Origin: Methylacidimicrobium sp. AP8
GTDB lineage: Bacteria > Verrucomicrobiota > Verrucomicrobiia > Methylacidiphilales > Methylacidiphilaceae
Length of the DNA stretch: 64,000 nucleotides
Assembly (NCBI RefSeq): GCF_903064525.1
Contig: NZ_LR797830.1
Location: 2,232,001 to 2,296,000 of the forward strand
Direction of reading: 5' to 3'
Shown: positions 56,589 to 64,000 of the stretch, in pieces
Position numbering within the stretch: the stretch's first letter is position 1
Layout: every line of letters starts with the position of its first letter
Translations under genes and position numbers: made by a program
Notes under the pieces: generated by a model
The model's input: only the letters and a program-made list of their open reading frames with translations
The model's database searches: none
Told to the model about the DNA's origin: nothing

Positions 56589-57666
56589 TCTTGACGAGAT
56601 TCTCGCATCGGCCTTGGCCAGGGGTGCCACCGCCGTCCACCTTTACGAAGGGGAAGCCCCTGCAGTCCGGGTACAGGGGCGGCTGGCGCCCTTGCCCTTT
56701 CCCCCGGTTTGTTCCGAGCAAGTGATGCGGTGGCTCCAATCCCTCGCCGGAAGGGAAGGTTGGCGCGAGGCCGAGCACGCAGGGAGCGGCCCCACGATCC
56801 TCCACGCCGGACCTGGCGGCATCGCCTTCCGCGGCCGCTTCTGCGCGGGGCGCCCGACGGCGGGCTTGGTTCTCTTCCCCCTTCTTTCTCCGCCCCCCTT
56901 CGAGCCACGTACCGCTCCCCACCCACTCAGGCATTTGGGCGACTTTCGCGGGCTGGTCCTGCTCGCAGGAGGCGTCGCCGGGGGAAAGACGACTTTGCTT
57001 GCAAGCCTGATCGCATGGTTGGGCGACACACGGTCCTGGCGCATCCTCGCGCTCGAGGAAGAGCCCGCCCGCTTTTCCTACCCGTTCGGCCGAAGCTGGA
57101 TCAATCGTTGGCAGGCACCGCGGGACTCCTCCGCCATGGCGGCCGCTCTCGGCTCTCCGCTCGCCCGCGATGCGGATATGGTGGCCATCGATTCGTTGGG
57201 CGGGGCCGCGGCGATCGCCGCAGCCCTCGATTTGGCCGAATCCGGAAAGCTCGTGCTCGCAACCTATGAGGCTGAGGGAGCCTCGGCCGCGGTCGCGAGC
57301 TTGGTGCACACCCTGCAGCAAAGCCAAAAGGACAGAGACGCAGAACGTCTGGCGGCAACCCTCCGGCTGGTTGTATCCACAACCCTTCCGCTGCGCCTCG
57401 ACGGAAAAGGGTTCGCTGTCCTCTACGAAACGCTTCCTGTCCATCGGGCCGTCGCAGCGGCGATTCGTGACGGAGCGATCGGCGCGCTGGAAGACTTCGT
57501 CCAAGTCGGGTTGGACGGAAGCAAGCACATCGACGACGCGCTCTGGGAGCTCTGTCAATCGGGAACCATCGAGCCCGAGGAGGCCTTTCGACACGCGCGG
57601 GAGAAGGAGCGCTTCCTGGAGCGGCTCGATGCGGATCCGACGATCCGCCTCATGCCGAAAGAATAA
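56581..57666 (+). CDS. Degenerate PilT/GspE-type ATPase B
   Basis: A 361-residue paralogue of the preceding ATPase. LDEILASALARGATAVHLYEG resembles the PilT N-terminus, and LLAGGVAGGKTTLLASL is the P-loop. LARDADMVAIDSLGG replaces the Walker B/catalytic Glu motif and LATYEAEG the His box. The C-terminal domain of about 100 residues (HIDDALWELCQSGTIEPEEAF) follows the PilT pattern. The start is GTG 56581 within the end of ATPase A. Other type IV pilus genes are not in the window. Confidence 0.7.
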   Translation: MNDLDEILASALARGATAVHLYEGEAPAVRVQGRLAPLPFPPVCSEQVMRWLQSLAGREGWREAEHAGSGPTILHAGPGGIAFRGRFCAGRPTAGLVLFPLLSPPPFEPRTAPHPLRHLGDFRGLVLLAGGVAGGKTTLLASLIAWLGDTRSWRILALEEEPARFSYPFGRSWINRWQAPRDSSAMAAALGSPLARDADMVAIDSLGGAAAIAAALDLAESGKLVLATYEAEGASAAVASLVHTLQQSQKDRDAERLAATLRLVVSTTLPLRLDGKGFAVLYETLPVHRAVAAAIRDGAIGALEDFVQVGLDGSKHIDDALWELCQSGTIEPEEAFRHAREKERFLERLDADPTIRLMPKE

Positions 57667-57684
57667 GGGGCAGCCGCCCGCCCT

Positions 57685-57758
57685 CGGAGTGGCAGGATTC
57701 GAACCTGCGACTTCTTGCTCCCAAAGCAAGCGCTCTGACCAGGCTGAGCTACACTCCG
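57685..57758 (-). tRNA. tRNA-Pro (anticodon TGG)
   Basis: Read on the minus strand this 74-base gene folds as a cloverleaf: acceptor CGGAGTG pairs with CACTCCG; the anticodon stem CTTGC/GCAAG encloses TTTGGGA, giving TGG (Pro); and the T arm contains GGTTCGAATCC. The 3' CCA is not encoded. It lies between the PilT-like pair and sufC, antisense to both. Confidence 0.96.
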
Positions 57759-57990
57759 GTTTGCCTGTCCCCGCCTCCCTTCGGGGGATCCCGACGGCGC
57801 TTCCCAACCGACGACTATCCTAGCCGCAGGCTAAAAAAAGACAAATTGCCGCCACCCGCCTTTTTTGGCATGTTGACCTCCGGACAAAGTGTAGCATTTT
57901 CTCCGGCAAGGATAGAGGGGTTCCGGAGATGCGAGCTCGGCACGGTTTTTGCTCCATGGGGACAGAAGGAAGGGAAACGACGTCGGAATC

Positions 57991-58773
57991 ATGAGCCTCC
58001 ACATCCGCGACCTGCACGCTAGGATAGCCGAACGGGAAATCCTTCGAGGCATCACCCTCGAGATCCGGCCCGGAGAGACTCATGCCATCATGGGCCCGAA
58101 CGGCTCGGGAAAGAGCACGCTGGCCAAGGTGTTGGCCGGGCATCCCGATTACGAGGTGACTCAGGGGACCGTCTCCTTAGACGGCGTTCCGTTGCTCGAC
58201 CGGGAGCCCGATGAGCGCGCCCGGATGGGGCTTTTCCTCGCCTTTCAGTATCCTTGCGAAATCCCGGGGGTGAGCATCGCCAACTTTCTGCGGGCGGCGG
58301 CCCAGGCACGCCTCCCTGAAGGGAAGGCCCTTTCGGTGACTGAATTTTATCAAAAGCTCTACCACGAAATGGATGCTCTGGGGATTCCGCGTTCGTTCAG
58401 CTCGCGTGCCTTGAACGCCGGTTTTTCGGGCGGCGAGAAGAAGCGTGCGGAGATCCTGCAAATGGCCATGCTTCGTCCCCGCTACGGCATCCTGGACGAG
58501 ACGGACAGCGGCCTCGACATCGATGCGCTTAAGGTCGTCGCTGATGGCGTCAATCGCCTGCGCGGCCCCGACGTGGGCTTTTTGATCATCACGCACTATC
58601 AACGGCTCCTCGGGTACATAGCGCCGGATTTTGTCCACGTCATGGTCGCCGGACGAATCGTCCAGAGTGGCGGGCCCGAACTGGCCTTGGAGCTGGAACG
58701 CCACGGCTATGCGGCCTTGGAGGAACGATACGGGTCTCCGCAGCTATCTCCCCTGGCGCAGACCGGAGCCTAG
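57991..58773 (+). CDS. sufC: Fe-S cluster assembly ATPase SufC
   Basis: A 260-residue ABC-type ATPase without membrane partner. Walker [17 protein letters not shown], signature [13 protein letters not shown], Walker [21 protein letters not shown] and the switch His in [10 protein letters not shown] are complete. It powers the SufBCD scaffold. ATG 57991 begins at [11 protein letters not shown]. It is the first gene of the suf run; no SufR or IscR regulator gene is present. Confidence 0.96.
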   Translation: MSLHIRDLHARIAEREILRGITLEIRPGETHAIMGPNGSGKSTLAKVLAGHPDYEVTQGTVSLDGVPLLDREPDERARMGLFLAFQYPCEIPGVSIANFLRAAAQARLPEGKALSVTEFYQKLYHEMDALGIPRSFSSRALNAGFSGGEKKRAEILQMAMLRPRYGILDETDSGLDIDALKVVADGVNRLRGPDVGFLIITHYQRLLGYIAPDFVHVMVAGRIVQSGGPELALELERHGYAALEERYGSPQLSPLAQTGA

Positions 58774-58815
58774 GCGTAGGTTAATAAAGACATGAAATCA
58801 GAAGGAGATTGCACC

Positions 58816-60240
58816 ATGAGCCAACAGCAAGCGCTGGCCGGCACCGACTTGCTCCCGCTCGACCGCAGCGTGGGTGACTTTCATTACGATGTAAAGTATG
58901 CGTACGACGCCGGGATCGGGCTTTCCGAGCGGACGATCGACTACATCTGCGAGGCCAAAGGAGATCCGGAATGGCTCCGCGGTTTCCGCAAGCGGGCATT
59001 GGAAATCTTTCTTCGGATGCCTTTGCCCACCCATTGGGCTAGCAAGCAATTGGAGGCCATTGACTTCTCGCAAATCCGATACTATCTGGCCCATGCGCAG
59101 CGGCCGAGCCGGTCATGGGAAGAGGTTCCGGAGGAGATGAAGCGCACCTTCGAACGCCTCGGGGTGCCGGAGCAAGAGCGCAAGTTTTTGGCAGGAGTCG
59201 AGGCGCAGTTCGACAGCGAAGCCGCCTATTCCAACATGAAAGAGGCGCTTCGCAGTCAAGGAGTCATCTTCGTCGGAAGCACCGAAGGCCTCCACGAATA
59301 CCCGGAAATCTTTCGCAAATGGTTCGGCAAGGTCATCCCGCCGGGAGACAACAAATTTGCCGCGCTTAACAGCGCCGTGTTCAGCGGCGGAAGCTTCATC
59401 TATGTCCCTCCCGGGGTCAAGGTGAGCCATCCGCTGCAAGCCTACTTCCGGATCAATGCGGAAAGCTTCGGGCAGTTCGAGCGCACTCTGATCATCGCCG
59501 ACGAAGGGGCAGAGGTGACTTACATGGAGGGCTGCACCGCGCCGCGCTTCGACTCGACAACTCTTCATAGCGCGGTCGTGGAGCTGGTCGCGCTTCCCGG
59601 GGCCAAGATCCAGTACATCACGGTGCAAAATTGGAGTCCGAACGTCTTCAATCTCGTCACCAAGAGAGGAATGGCCATGGAAAACGCGGAGATCCGCTGG
59701 ATCGACTGCAACATCGGTTCCCGTCTGACCATGAAGTATCCTGCCGTTATTCTCCGCGGCCGCAGGGCGCGCGGGGAAGTGCTGAGCATTGCGCTGGCCA
59801 ACAGCGGCCAGCATCAGGATACCGGAGCGAAGATGATCCATCTCGCCGACGAGACGACCAGCAACATCGTGGCCAAGAGCATCAGCATCGGCGAAGGACG
59901 CTCGAGCTACCGCGGCCAGGTGACGATCCCTAGTTCCCTAAAGGGGTGCAAGAACAATACCGAATGCGACGCGCTTCTAATCAACACAACTTCCCGCACA
60001 GACACCTATCCGGCCATCACGGTCCGCGGGAACCGGAGTGCGGTTCAACACGAAGCTAGCGTCAGCAAGATCAGCGCCGAACAGATCTTCTACATGCAGC
60101 AGCGGGGACTTCCGGAGTCCGAAGCCATGAGCTTGAGCGTCAATGGCTTCATCAACGATCTCGTTCGGGAGTTTCCGATGGAATACAGCGTGGAGCTCAA
60201 GCGGCTCATCGATCTGGAGATGGAAGGTTCTGTAGGCTGA
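58816..60240 (+). CDS. sufB: Fe-S cluster assembly scaffold SufB
   Basis: A 474-residue beta-helix scaffold. [50 protein letters not shown] and [18 protein letters not shown] are characteristic, and [15 protein letters not shown] precedes the C-terminal helices. The ATG at 58816 is preceded by GAAGGAGA. The overall length and Cys content fit SufB rather than SufD. Confidence 0.96.
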   Translation: MSQQQALAGTDLLPLDRSVGDFHYDVKYAYDAGIGLSERTIDYICEAKGDPEWLRGFRKRALEIFLRMPLPTHWASKQLEAIDFSQIRYYLAHAQRPSRSWEEVPEEMKRTFERLGVPEQERKFLAGVEAQFDSEAAYSNMKEALRSQGVIFVGSTEGLHEYPEIFRKWFGKVIPPGDNKFAALNSAVFSGGSFIYVPPGVKVSHPLQAYFRINAESFGQFERTLIIADEGAEVTYMEGCTAPRFDSTTLHSAVVELVALPGAKIQYITVQNWSPNVFNLVTKRGMAMENAEIRWIDCNIGSRLTMKYPAVILRGRRARGEVLSIALANSGQHQDTGAKMIHLADETTSNIVAKSISIGEGRSSYRGQVTIPSSLKGCKNNTECDALLINTTSRTDTYPAITVRGNRSAVQHEASVSKISAEQIFYMQQRGLPESEAMSLSVNGFINDLVREFPMEYSVELKRLIDLEMEGSVG

Positions 60241-60259
60241 CCAACGGCGCGGAGGAGAC

Positions 60260-61555
60260 GTGGAGCTGCCAAAACGATGGATCGCCGAAGCCCCGGACGG
60301 GATAACCAAGCTGGCTGCGCTTCCCGCCTGGTGGAGAGAAATTCAAGATGCGGCTTGGCTCGAGTATGAGCGGCTGCCCATGCCGAGCCGAAAGGATGAG
60401 CGCTGGCGTTTCAGCGACCTGAGCAAGATCGCCCTCAACGGCTGCACGTCGGGCGTTCCCGTCTCCGGCAAAGCGCGCGCCGAGATCGAAGGGCATTTTT
60501 CCCGCCGCAAGGAGCCCGCGTTGCTCTTCGCCAATGATGCTCTCCTTTTTTCGCGCGGTCTGCCCCCCGACGCCAGGGCCAAGGGGGTCATCTTCGCTCC
60601 GCTCCTCGAAGCCGCGGCCCGGGAGCCGGATCTCGTCCGCACCCACCTCTTTGGGGAGCGCGTCGGCCTGGGAGCGGAAAAGCTCGAATCCCTCCATCGC
60701 GCCTGCTCCACGGCGGGCGCCATCCTCTTCGTGCCTGCCGGGGTGGAGCTGGCGGAGCCGGTCGACCTCTCTTTTTGGCTGACCGAGGCCCAGGCTGCGA
60801 GCTTCCCCCATGTTCTGGTCATCCTCCAAGAGAATGCTCGCGCCCGGGTCGACCTTCGCTTTGCTTCCAGCAACCCTAGAGGCGGCTTTGCCTGCTCCGT
60901 CCAGGAGATCTTCGTGGGACCGGGAGCCAAGCTCGATCTGTTGACCCATCGAAATTGGGCCGAGGGAGTCTGCTCGTTCGACCTAGCCTACGTACGCCTC
61001 TCCCGCGATGCGAGCGCCACGACCCTTCAGGTCAATCAAGGGGGAAGCTACACTAGAACCGAGAGCCGGAGCCGTTTGCTCGGCCCCGGCGCCCGGAGCG
61101 TCATGCTTTCGGCCACCCTGGCCCGCGGTCGGCAGGAATTCGACCAACGGTCCTTACAAGAACATGCCGCGCCCGACACGAAGAGCGACCTCCTCTACAA
61201 AAGCGCCTTGTACGACGCCTCCCGGACGATCTTCGCCGGTATGATCGATGTCGATCCGGCGGCGCAACGGACCGACGCCTATCAGAGCAACCGAAATCTG
61301 ATCCTGAGTCCTGATGCCGAAGCCAACTCGCTGCCCGGCTTGGAGATTATGGCCAACGACGTTCGCTGCACCCACGGGTCGACGATCGGCCGAATTGATC
61401 CGGAGGAGCTCTTCTACTGCCGTCAACGCGGGATTCCGTTAGCCGCCGCTCAACGGCTTTTCGCACTCGGTTTTTTAACGGATGTCTTTGACCGTCTAGA
61501 AGACGAGCAAGCGAAGAGTTCCCTGCTCGAGGAGCTGGAAACATCCCTTCGGTAG
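60260..61555 (+). CDS. sufD: Fe-S cluster assembly protein SufD
   Basis: A 431-residue paralogue of SufB that completes the SufBC2D complex. MPSRKDERWRFSDLSKIAL is the usual SufD N-terminal motif; the beta-helix and the closing THGSTIGRIDPEELFYCRQR block with the conserved His are present. GTG 60260 is preceded by GGAGGAGAC. It follows sufB by 19 bp. Confidence 0.94.
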   Translation: MELPKRWIAEAPDGITKLAALPAWWREIQDAAWLEYERLPMPSRKDERWRFSDLSKIALNGCTSGVPVSGKARAEIEGHFSRRKEPALLFANDALLFSRGLPPDARAKGVIFAPLLEAAAREPDLVRTHLFGERVGLGAEKLESLHRACSTAGAILFVPAGVELAEPVDLSFWLTEAQAASFPHVLVILQENARARVDLRFASSNPRGGFACSVQEIFVGPGAKLDLLTHRNWAEGVCSFDLAYVRLSRDASATTLQVNQGGSYTRTESRSRLLGPGARSVMLSATLARGRQEFDQRSLQEHAAPDTKSDLLYKSALYDASRTIFAGMIDVDPAAQRTDAYQSNRNLILSPDAEANSLPGLEIMANDVRCTHGSTIGRIDPEELFYCRQRGIPLAAAQRLFALGFLTDVFDRLEDEQAKSSLLEELETSLR

Positions 61556-61699
61556 GCGTATCCTGCGGTCGGCCTGTTGCCAATCCCGAGCCCTTTTTCT
61601 TGGGGCTTGCGCACAGCCGGTCGAGAAGATAGCGTAGCAGCGTCGGAGATCGACACGCTGGCCGCCGGTCAAGGCGCAACGGAAGAAACAGGGGAAATT

Positions 61700-62248
61700 A
61701 TGGCACAAGACACGGTCATCCTAACTCGGTCGGTCGACGCGGTGCAGATCCCTAGCGGCGCGCCGATCCGGTTGGAAAAAGATCGGCCGGTCGTGATCAC
61801 ACAGTCGCTAGGAGGTGCATATACGCTCCTGTATGACTCTCGGTGTCTGGTTCGGCTGGACGCAAAGGATGCCGATGCGATCGGCCAAGTCCCTCCTGCA
61901 ACCGGCTCATCATCCGAGCCGACACCGGGCGCGCACGTCGACGAGGAAATGGTTTACAGCCAGCTCCGGCAGGTCTTCGACCCGGAGATCCCGGTCAACA
62001 TCGTCGATTTGGGATTGATCTACGATTGTCAGGTTTTGCCTCGCGAGGAGGGAACTTTTGCGGTCGTCGTCAAAATGACCCTCACCGCTCCCGGTTGCGG
62101 CATGGGCGTAGTGATCGCGCGGGATGCCGAATCGCGCATCCGCCAAATTCCGAACGTGACGGAAGCCCGCGTCGAACTCGTTTGGGACCCGCCCTGGAAT
62201 CCCAGTATGATCAGCGAGCAGGGCAAGATGCAGCTCGGGCTCGTGTAA
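61700..62248 (+). CDS. sufT: SufT-like DUF59/MIP18-family Fe-S maturation factor
   Basis: A 182-residue protein. The C-terminal DUF59 domain has VFDPEIPVNIVDLGLIYD, the Cys-containing LTAPGCGMGVVI and VWDPPWNPSMIS; an N-terminal 70-residue extension (VILTRSVDAVQIPSG) is typical of SufT. It assists delivery of Fe-S clusters. ATG 61700 begins directly at the domain. It lies 144 bp after sufD. SufS and SufE are not in the window. Confidence 0.92.
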   Translation: MAQDTVILTRSVDAVQIPSGAPIRLEKDRPVVITQSLGGAYTLLYDSRCLVRLDAKDADAIGQVPPATGSSSEPTPGAHVDEEMVYSQLRQVFDPEIPVNIVDLGLIYDCQVLPREEGTFAVVVKMTLTAPGCGMGVVIARDAESRIRQIPNVTEARVELVWDPPWNPSMISEQGKMQLGLV

Positions 62249-62304
62249 TCCGGCCCGTCCCTTCCAACCGCGCTACGATTCGCGCAGGGATCCGAACCGG
62301 AGCT

Positions 62305-63612
62305 TTAGTGGCTCACCACGGTCGAAGTCGATCCGGCGGCCCAGGCCGTGACCCCCCGCGCCAGGATTTCGCCGTATTCGGCGAAGAGGCTTCGATAAGG
62401 CCGCCCGCCGATGATCCGTGTTCCCTCATAATCGCCGGCGATGATTCGGTCGTAGGTGTCCTGGGCGTTCATGTAGGGCCCTTCGATAAAGACGACCGGT
62501 CCGCGGTAGATCCGATTTGCCAGGAGATTCCGCGCGAACACGTAGGGGCTCGGTCCCACCCGGCGCGCCGCAGCCCAATTCGAATAGTTTTCCGGCGGAA
62601 AGTTCCATGTCGCTTCCATCTGCTTGGCGATTGATTCCGCCACGTCCGCTTCCGGAATCCCTGTACGTGAGAGCAGCTTGAAGAGAAAATCCCACTTCTG
62701 GTCGTCGTATCTCAGCTCTTCTTCGGAGTAGTTGCCATGGACGAACGCGACAAGCCGGCTTTGCGGAATGAGTTCGGCGCGGGTCGGATGGCTCGACCAC
62801 TTGTCCGCGTTAAAATGGATGCAAAGCGTCAAATCCGGATTGAGCTTCGCCACCACTTCGGCACGCGCGCGAATTTCGGCGTTTCGATAAAAAAGTCGCT
62901 CCTCTTCCCGGACGATCCGTCGCTCCAACTCCGGGGAGAAGCTCGCAGGCAGGACGGACGGCCCGCCCGATGGAAACAGGGAGACGAGAGCTTCCTCGCG
63001 CAGGTCGGAAGGGCGAACCGTCGTTACGGGCTCGAATAGCCGCTTGGTCCAGACCACCGTCGCACCCGCGCTCTCCAGGAGCTTGGCCGCGTGCCTGGCG
63101 GCGAGCATATTGAGGCTCGCCTCGATGACAGGAGGATCAGAGCCGATCTGAAAGAATCGCTCTTCCATCTTCGCCCAACGACCCCCGATGTGTCCGGGAT
63201 CTAGGCAGATGACCAATCCACGCAGAGGTTTCGTGCTCGATGTTCCGCCTTTGGCGAGCCTCCAGCCGCTCACCGACGTTGCGCGCAGCGGCAGTTGCGA
63301 GTCGACATCCGGGGCCAAGCGAAGCCGATAAAGGAGGCGGCTGTGTTCCTTGTCTGCGAATAAGGTGACCTCGTTGCCGTTAATGATCGTGAACTTCCAA
63401 AAGGAGCCATCCGGGCTGAAGAGCGTGTTGACCCAGTGAACGAACTCTTCCCTCGTCATCGTCTCCTGGAAGGCGTCCAGGGCGCTCCAGTCGGGCTCGG
63501 GCGCAAGCGGGCTCAGCTCCGCCCGCGACGATAGCGGAGAGAGGCATGCGATCATGACGATCCCGGCCACGGCCAGGCGCCCCCCGATCCCCTCCATTGT
63601 CCCGATCTCCAT
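62305..63612 (-). CDS. Secreted N-acetylmuramoyl-L-alanine amidase (Amidase_3)
   Basis: A 435-residue exported peptidoglycan amidase. A signal peptide (VAGIVMIACLSPLSSRAE) is followed by a roughly 100-residue unassigned region, then the Amidase_3 domain from about residue 130. CLDPGHIGG (zinc His), the Glu in VIEASLNMLAARHA, and LTLCIHFNAD (zinc His) are present. It cleaves the amide between MurNAc and the stem peptide. ATG 63612 or ATG 63597 could be the start. It converges on sufT with a 56-bp gap. Confidence 0.88.
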   Translation of the reverse strand: MEIGTMEGIGGRLAVAGIVMIACLSPLSSRAELSPLAPEPDWSALDAFQETMTREEFVHWVNTLFSPDGSFWKFTIINGNEVTLFADKEHSRLLYRLRLAPDVDSQLPLRATSVSGWRLAKGGTSSTKPLRGLVICLDPGHIGGRWAKMEERFFQIGSDPPVIEASLNMLAARHAAKLLESAGATVVWTKRLFEPVTTVRPSDLREEALVSLFPSGGPSVLPASFSPELERRIVREEERLFYRNAEIRARAEVVAKLNPDLTLCIHFNADKWSSHPTRAELIPQSRLVAFVHGNYSEEELRYDDQKWDFLFKLLSRTGIPEADVAESIAKQMEATWNFPPENYSNWAAARRVGPSPYVFARNLLANRIYRGPVVFIEGPYMNAQDTYDRIIAGDYEGTRIIGGRPYRSLFAEYGEILARGVTAWAAGSTSTVVSH

Positions 63613-63678
63613 CCAGAAAGTCCGCTCGGCATCCGCGAGAATCGCCTCGCACGCATGGGCGTCCGCGGCTTCTGGCGG

Positions 63679-64000
63679 CTACGTCGCCCCCGTCGCTCGC
63701 TCCGGCTTCAGACGCAGCTCGAGAATCTTGCCGGAAACGGCGCCCACGCGCGCTACGCCTATGTCCGCCTCAAAACCTCGCCGGTCTGCGTAGAAGCGCA
63801 TTTCCCAAACCGGCTCCGTATCGCTTCCTCTGCGCTCGAGCGCGAAGAGAACCGAACTGAGTCTGGCCTTCCCGGCGGCTCCGGTTTTGAGGATAACCTG
63901 AAGGGCGCGGTCGGAGTCAACCTTTAACTCGCTCGGGTTGAAAGCTTCGGATTCCTTGTAGCCAATTATGCCCCGCCATCCGATCTCGACCGCCTCCTCG
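63679..64000 (-). CDS. 3' end of a gene, possibly PepSY-like
   Basis: An open minus-strand frame enters from the window edge and ends with TAG at 63679, giving about 106 C-terminal residues. The late part VWEMRFYADRRGF followed by GAVSGKILELRLK resembles the last strands of a PepSY domain (inhibitory domain of proteases and membrane proteins). The assignment is by eye on a fragment. It would be upstream of the amidase gene on the same strand, 66 bp before it. Confidence 0.45.
   Translation of the reverse strand, partial: EEAVEIGWRGIIGYKESEAFNPSELKVDSDRALQVILKTGAAGKARLSSVLFALERRGSDTEPVWEMRFYADRRGFEADIGVARVGAVSGKILELRLKPERATGAT

Noticed and set aside
57821-57839. Hairpin TAGCC-GCA-GGCTA followed by A-run
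   Set aside because: The A-run follows the stem on the plus strand and the T-run precedes it on the minus strand, so it is not an intrinsic terminator for either flanking gene.

Overview
This is a gene-dense, high-GC (about 60-65 % by eye) bacterial chromosome segment carrying almost only housekeeping genes. No insertion sequence, integrase, phage gene or CRISPR array was seen. The gene mix (Bat and Tol-Pal envelope genes, a futalosine-type menaquinone gene, SUF and Arg clusters) and above all a globin plus Roadblock/LC7 cassette beside the ATP synthase operon suggest Verrucomicrobiota, most likely the Methylacidiphilum/Methylacidimicrobium group. That placement is inference: it rests partly on my recollection of a globin-Roadblock chimera (HGbRL) described from Methylacidiphilum infernorum, and no 16S gene is present.

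Layout. 1-7452 (minus): tolQ, tolR, a TonB/TolA-like gene, tolB, pal, rarA, batB and the start of batD form an envelope run. 7778-11307 (plus): a J-domain protein, a CHASE2 membrane protein, a Nudix hydrolase and a lipoprotein. 11322-13965 (minus): ribBA followed by two secreted proteins of unknown function, one with a His/Cys pair in caspase-clan-like context. 14110-15825 (plus): a CcsA-type cytochrome c assembly protein. 15822-29697 (minus): argH, rluB, tilS, a DUF971 gene and the complete atpBEFHAGDC operon, preceded on the same strand by DUF4388 protein, Cvn/MglA-like GTPase, Roadblock, globin, Roadblock, globin.

29919-43885: nadC, thrB and cytochrome c (plus), a deacetylase (minus), mqnD and thiG (plus), yihY and dnaB (minus), mnmG, a rhodanese fusion and comEC (plus), and an EgtD-like methyltransferase (minus). 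43930-45277: an SDR gene and ribE. 45299-51640 (minus): rplM, rpsI, argC, argJ, argB, argD, argF. 51814-55156: ilvB (plus), a DHPS-like gene and hisB (minus). 55287-64000: two degenerate PilT-like ATPases, tRNA-Pro (minus), sufC-sufB-sufD-sufT (plus), a secreted amidase (minus) and the 3' end of another minus-strand gene.

The most unusual region is 25835-29697. It is a small-GTPase signalling cassette whose Roadblock and globin genes are tandemly duplicated. The downstream globin keeps the proximal heme histidine and sits just upstream of atpB. The other copy has Asp at that position and carries a 5-bp duplication that truncates it. The organisation suggests a gas or redox sensor working through a Ras-like GTPase, possibly tied to expression of the ATP synthase. 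Function was inferred from sequence only.
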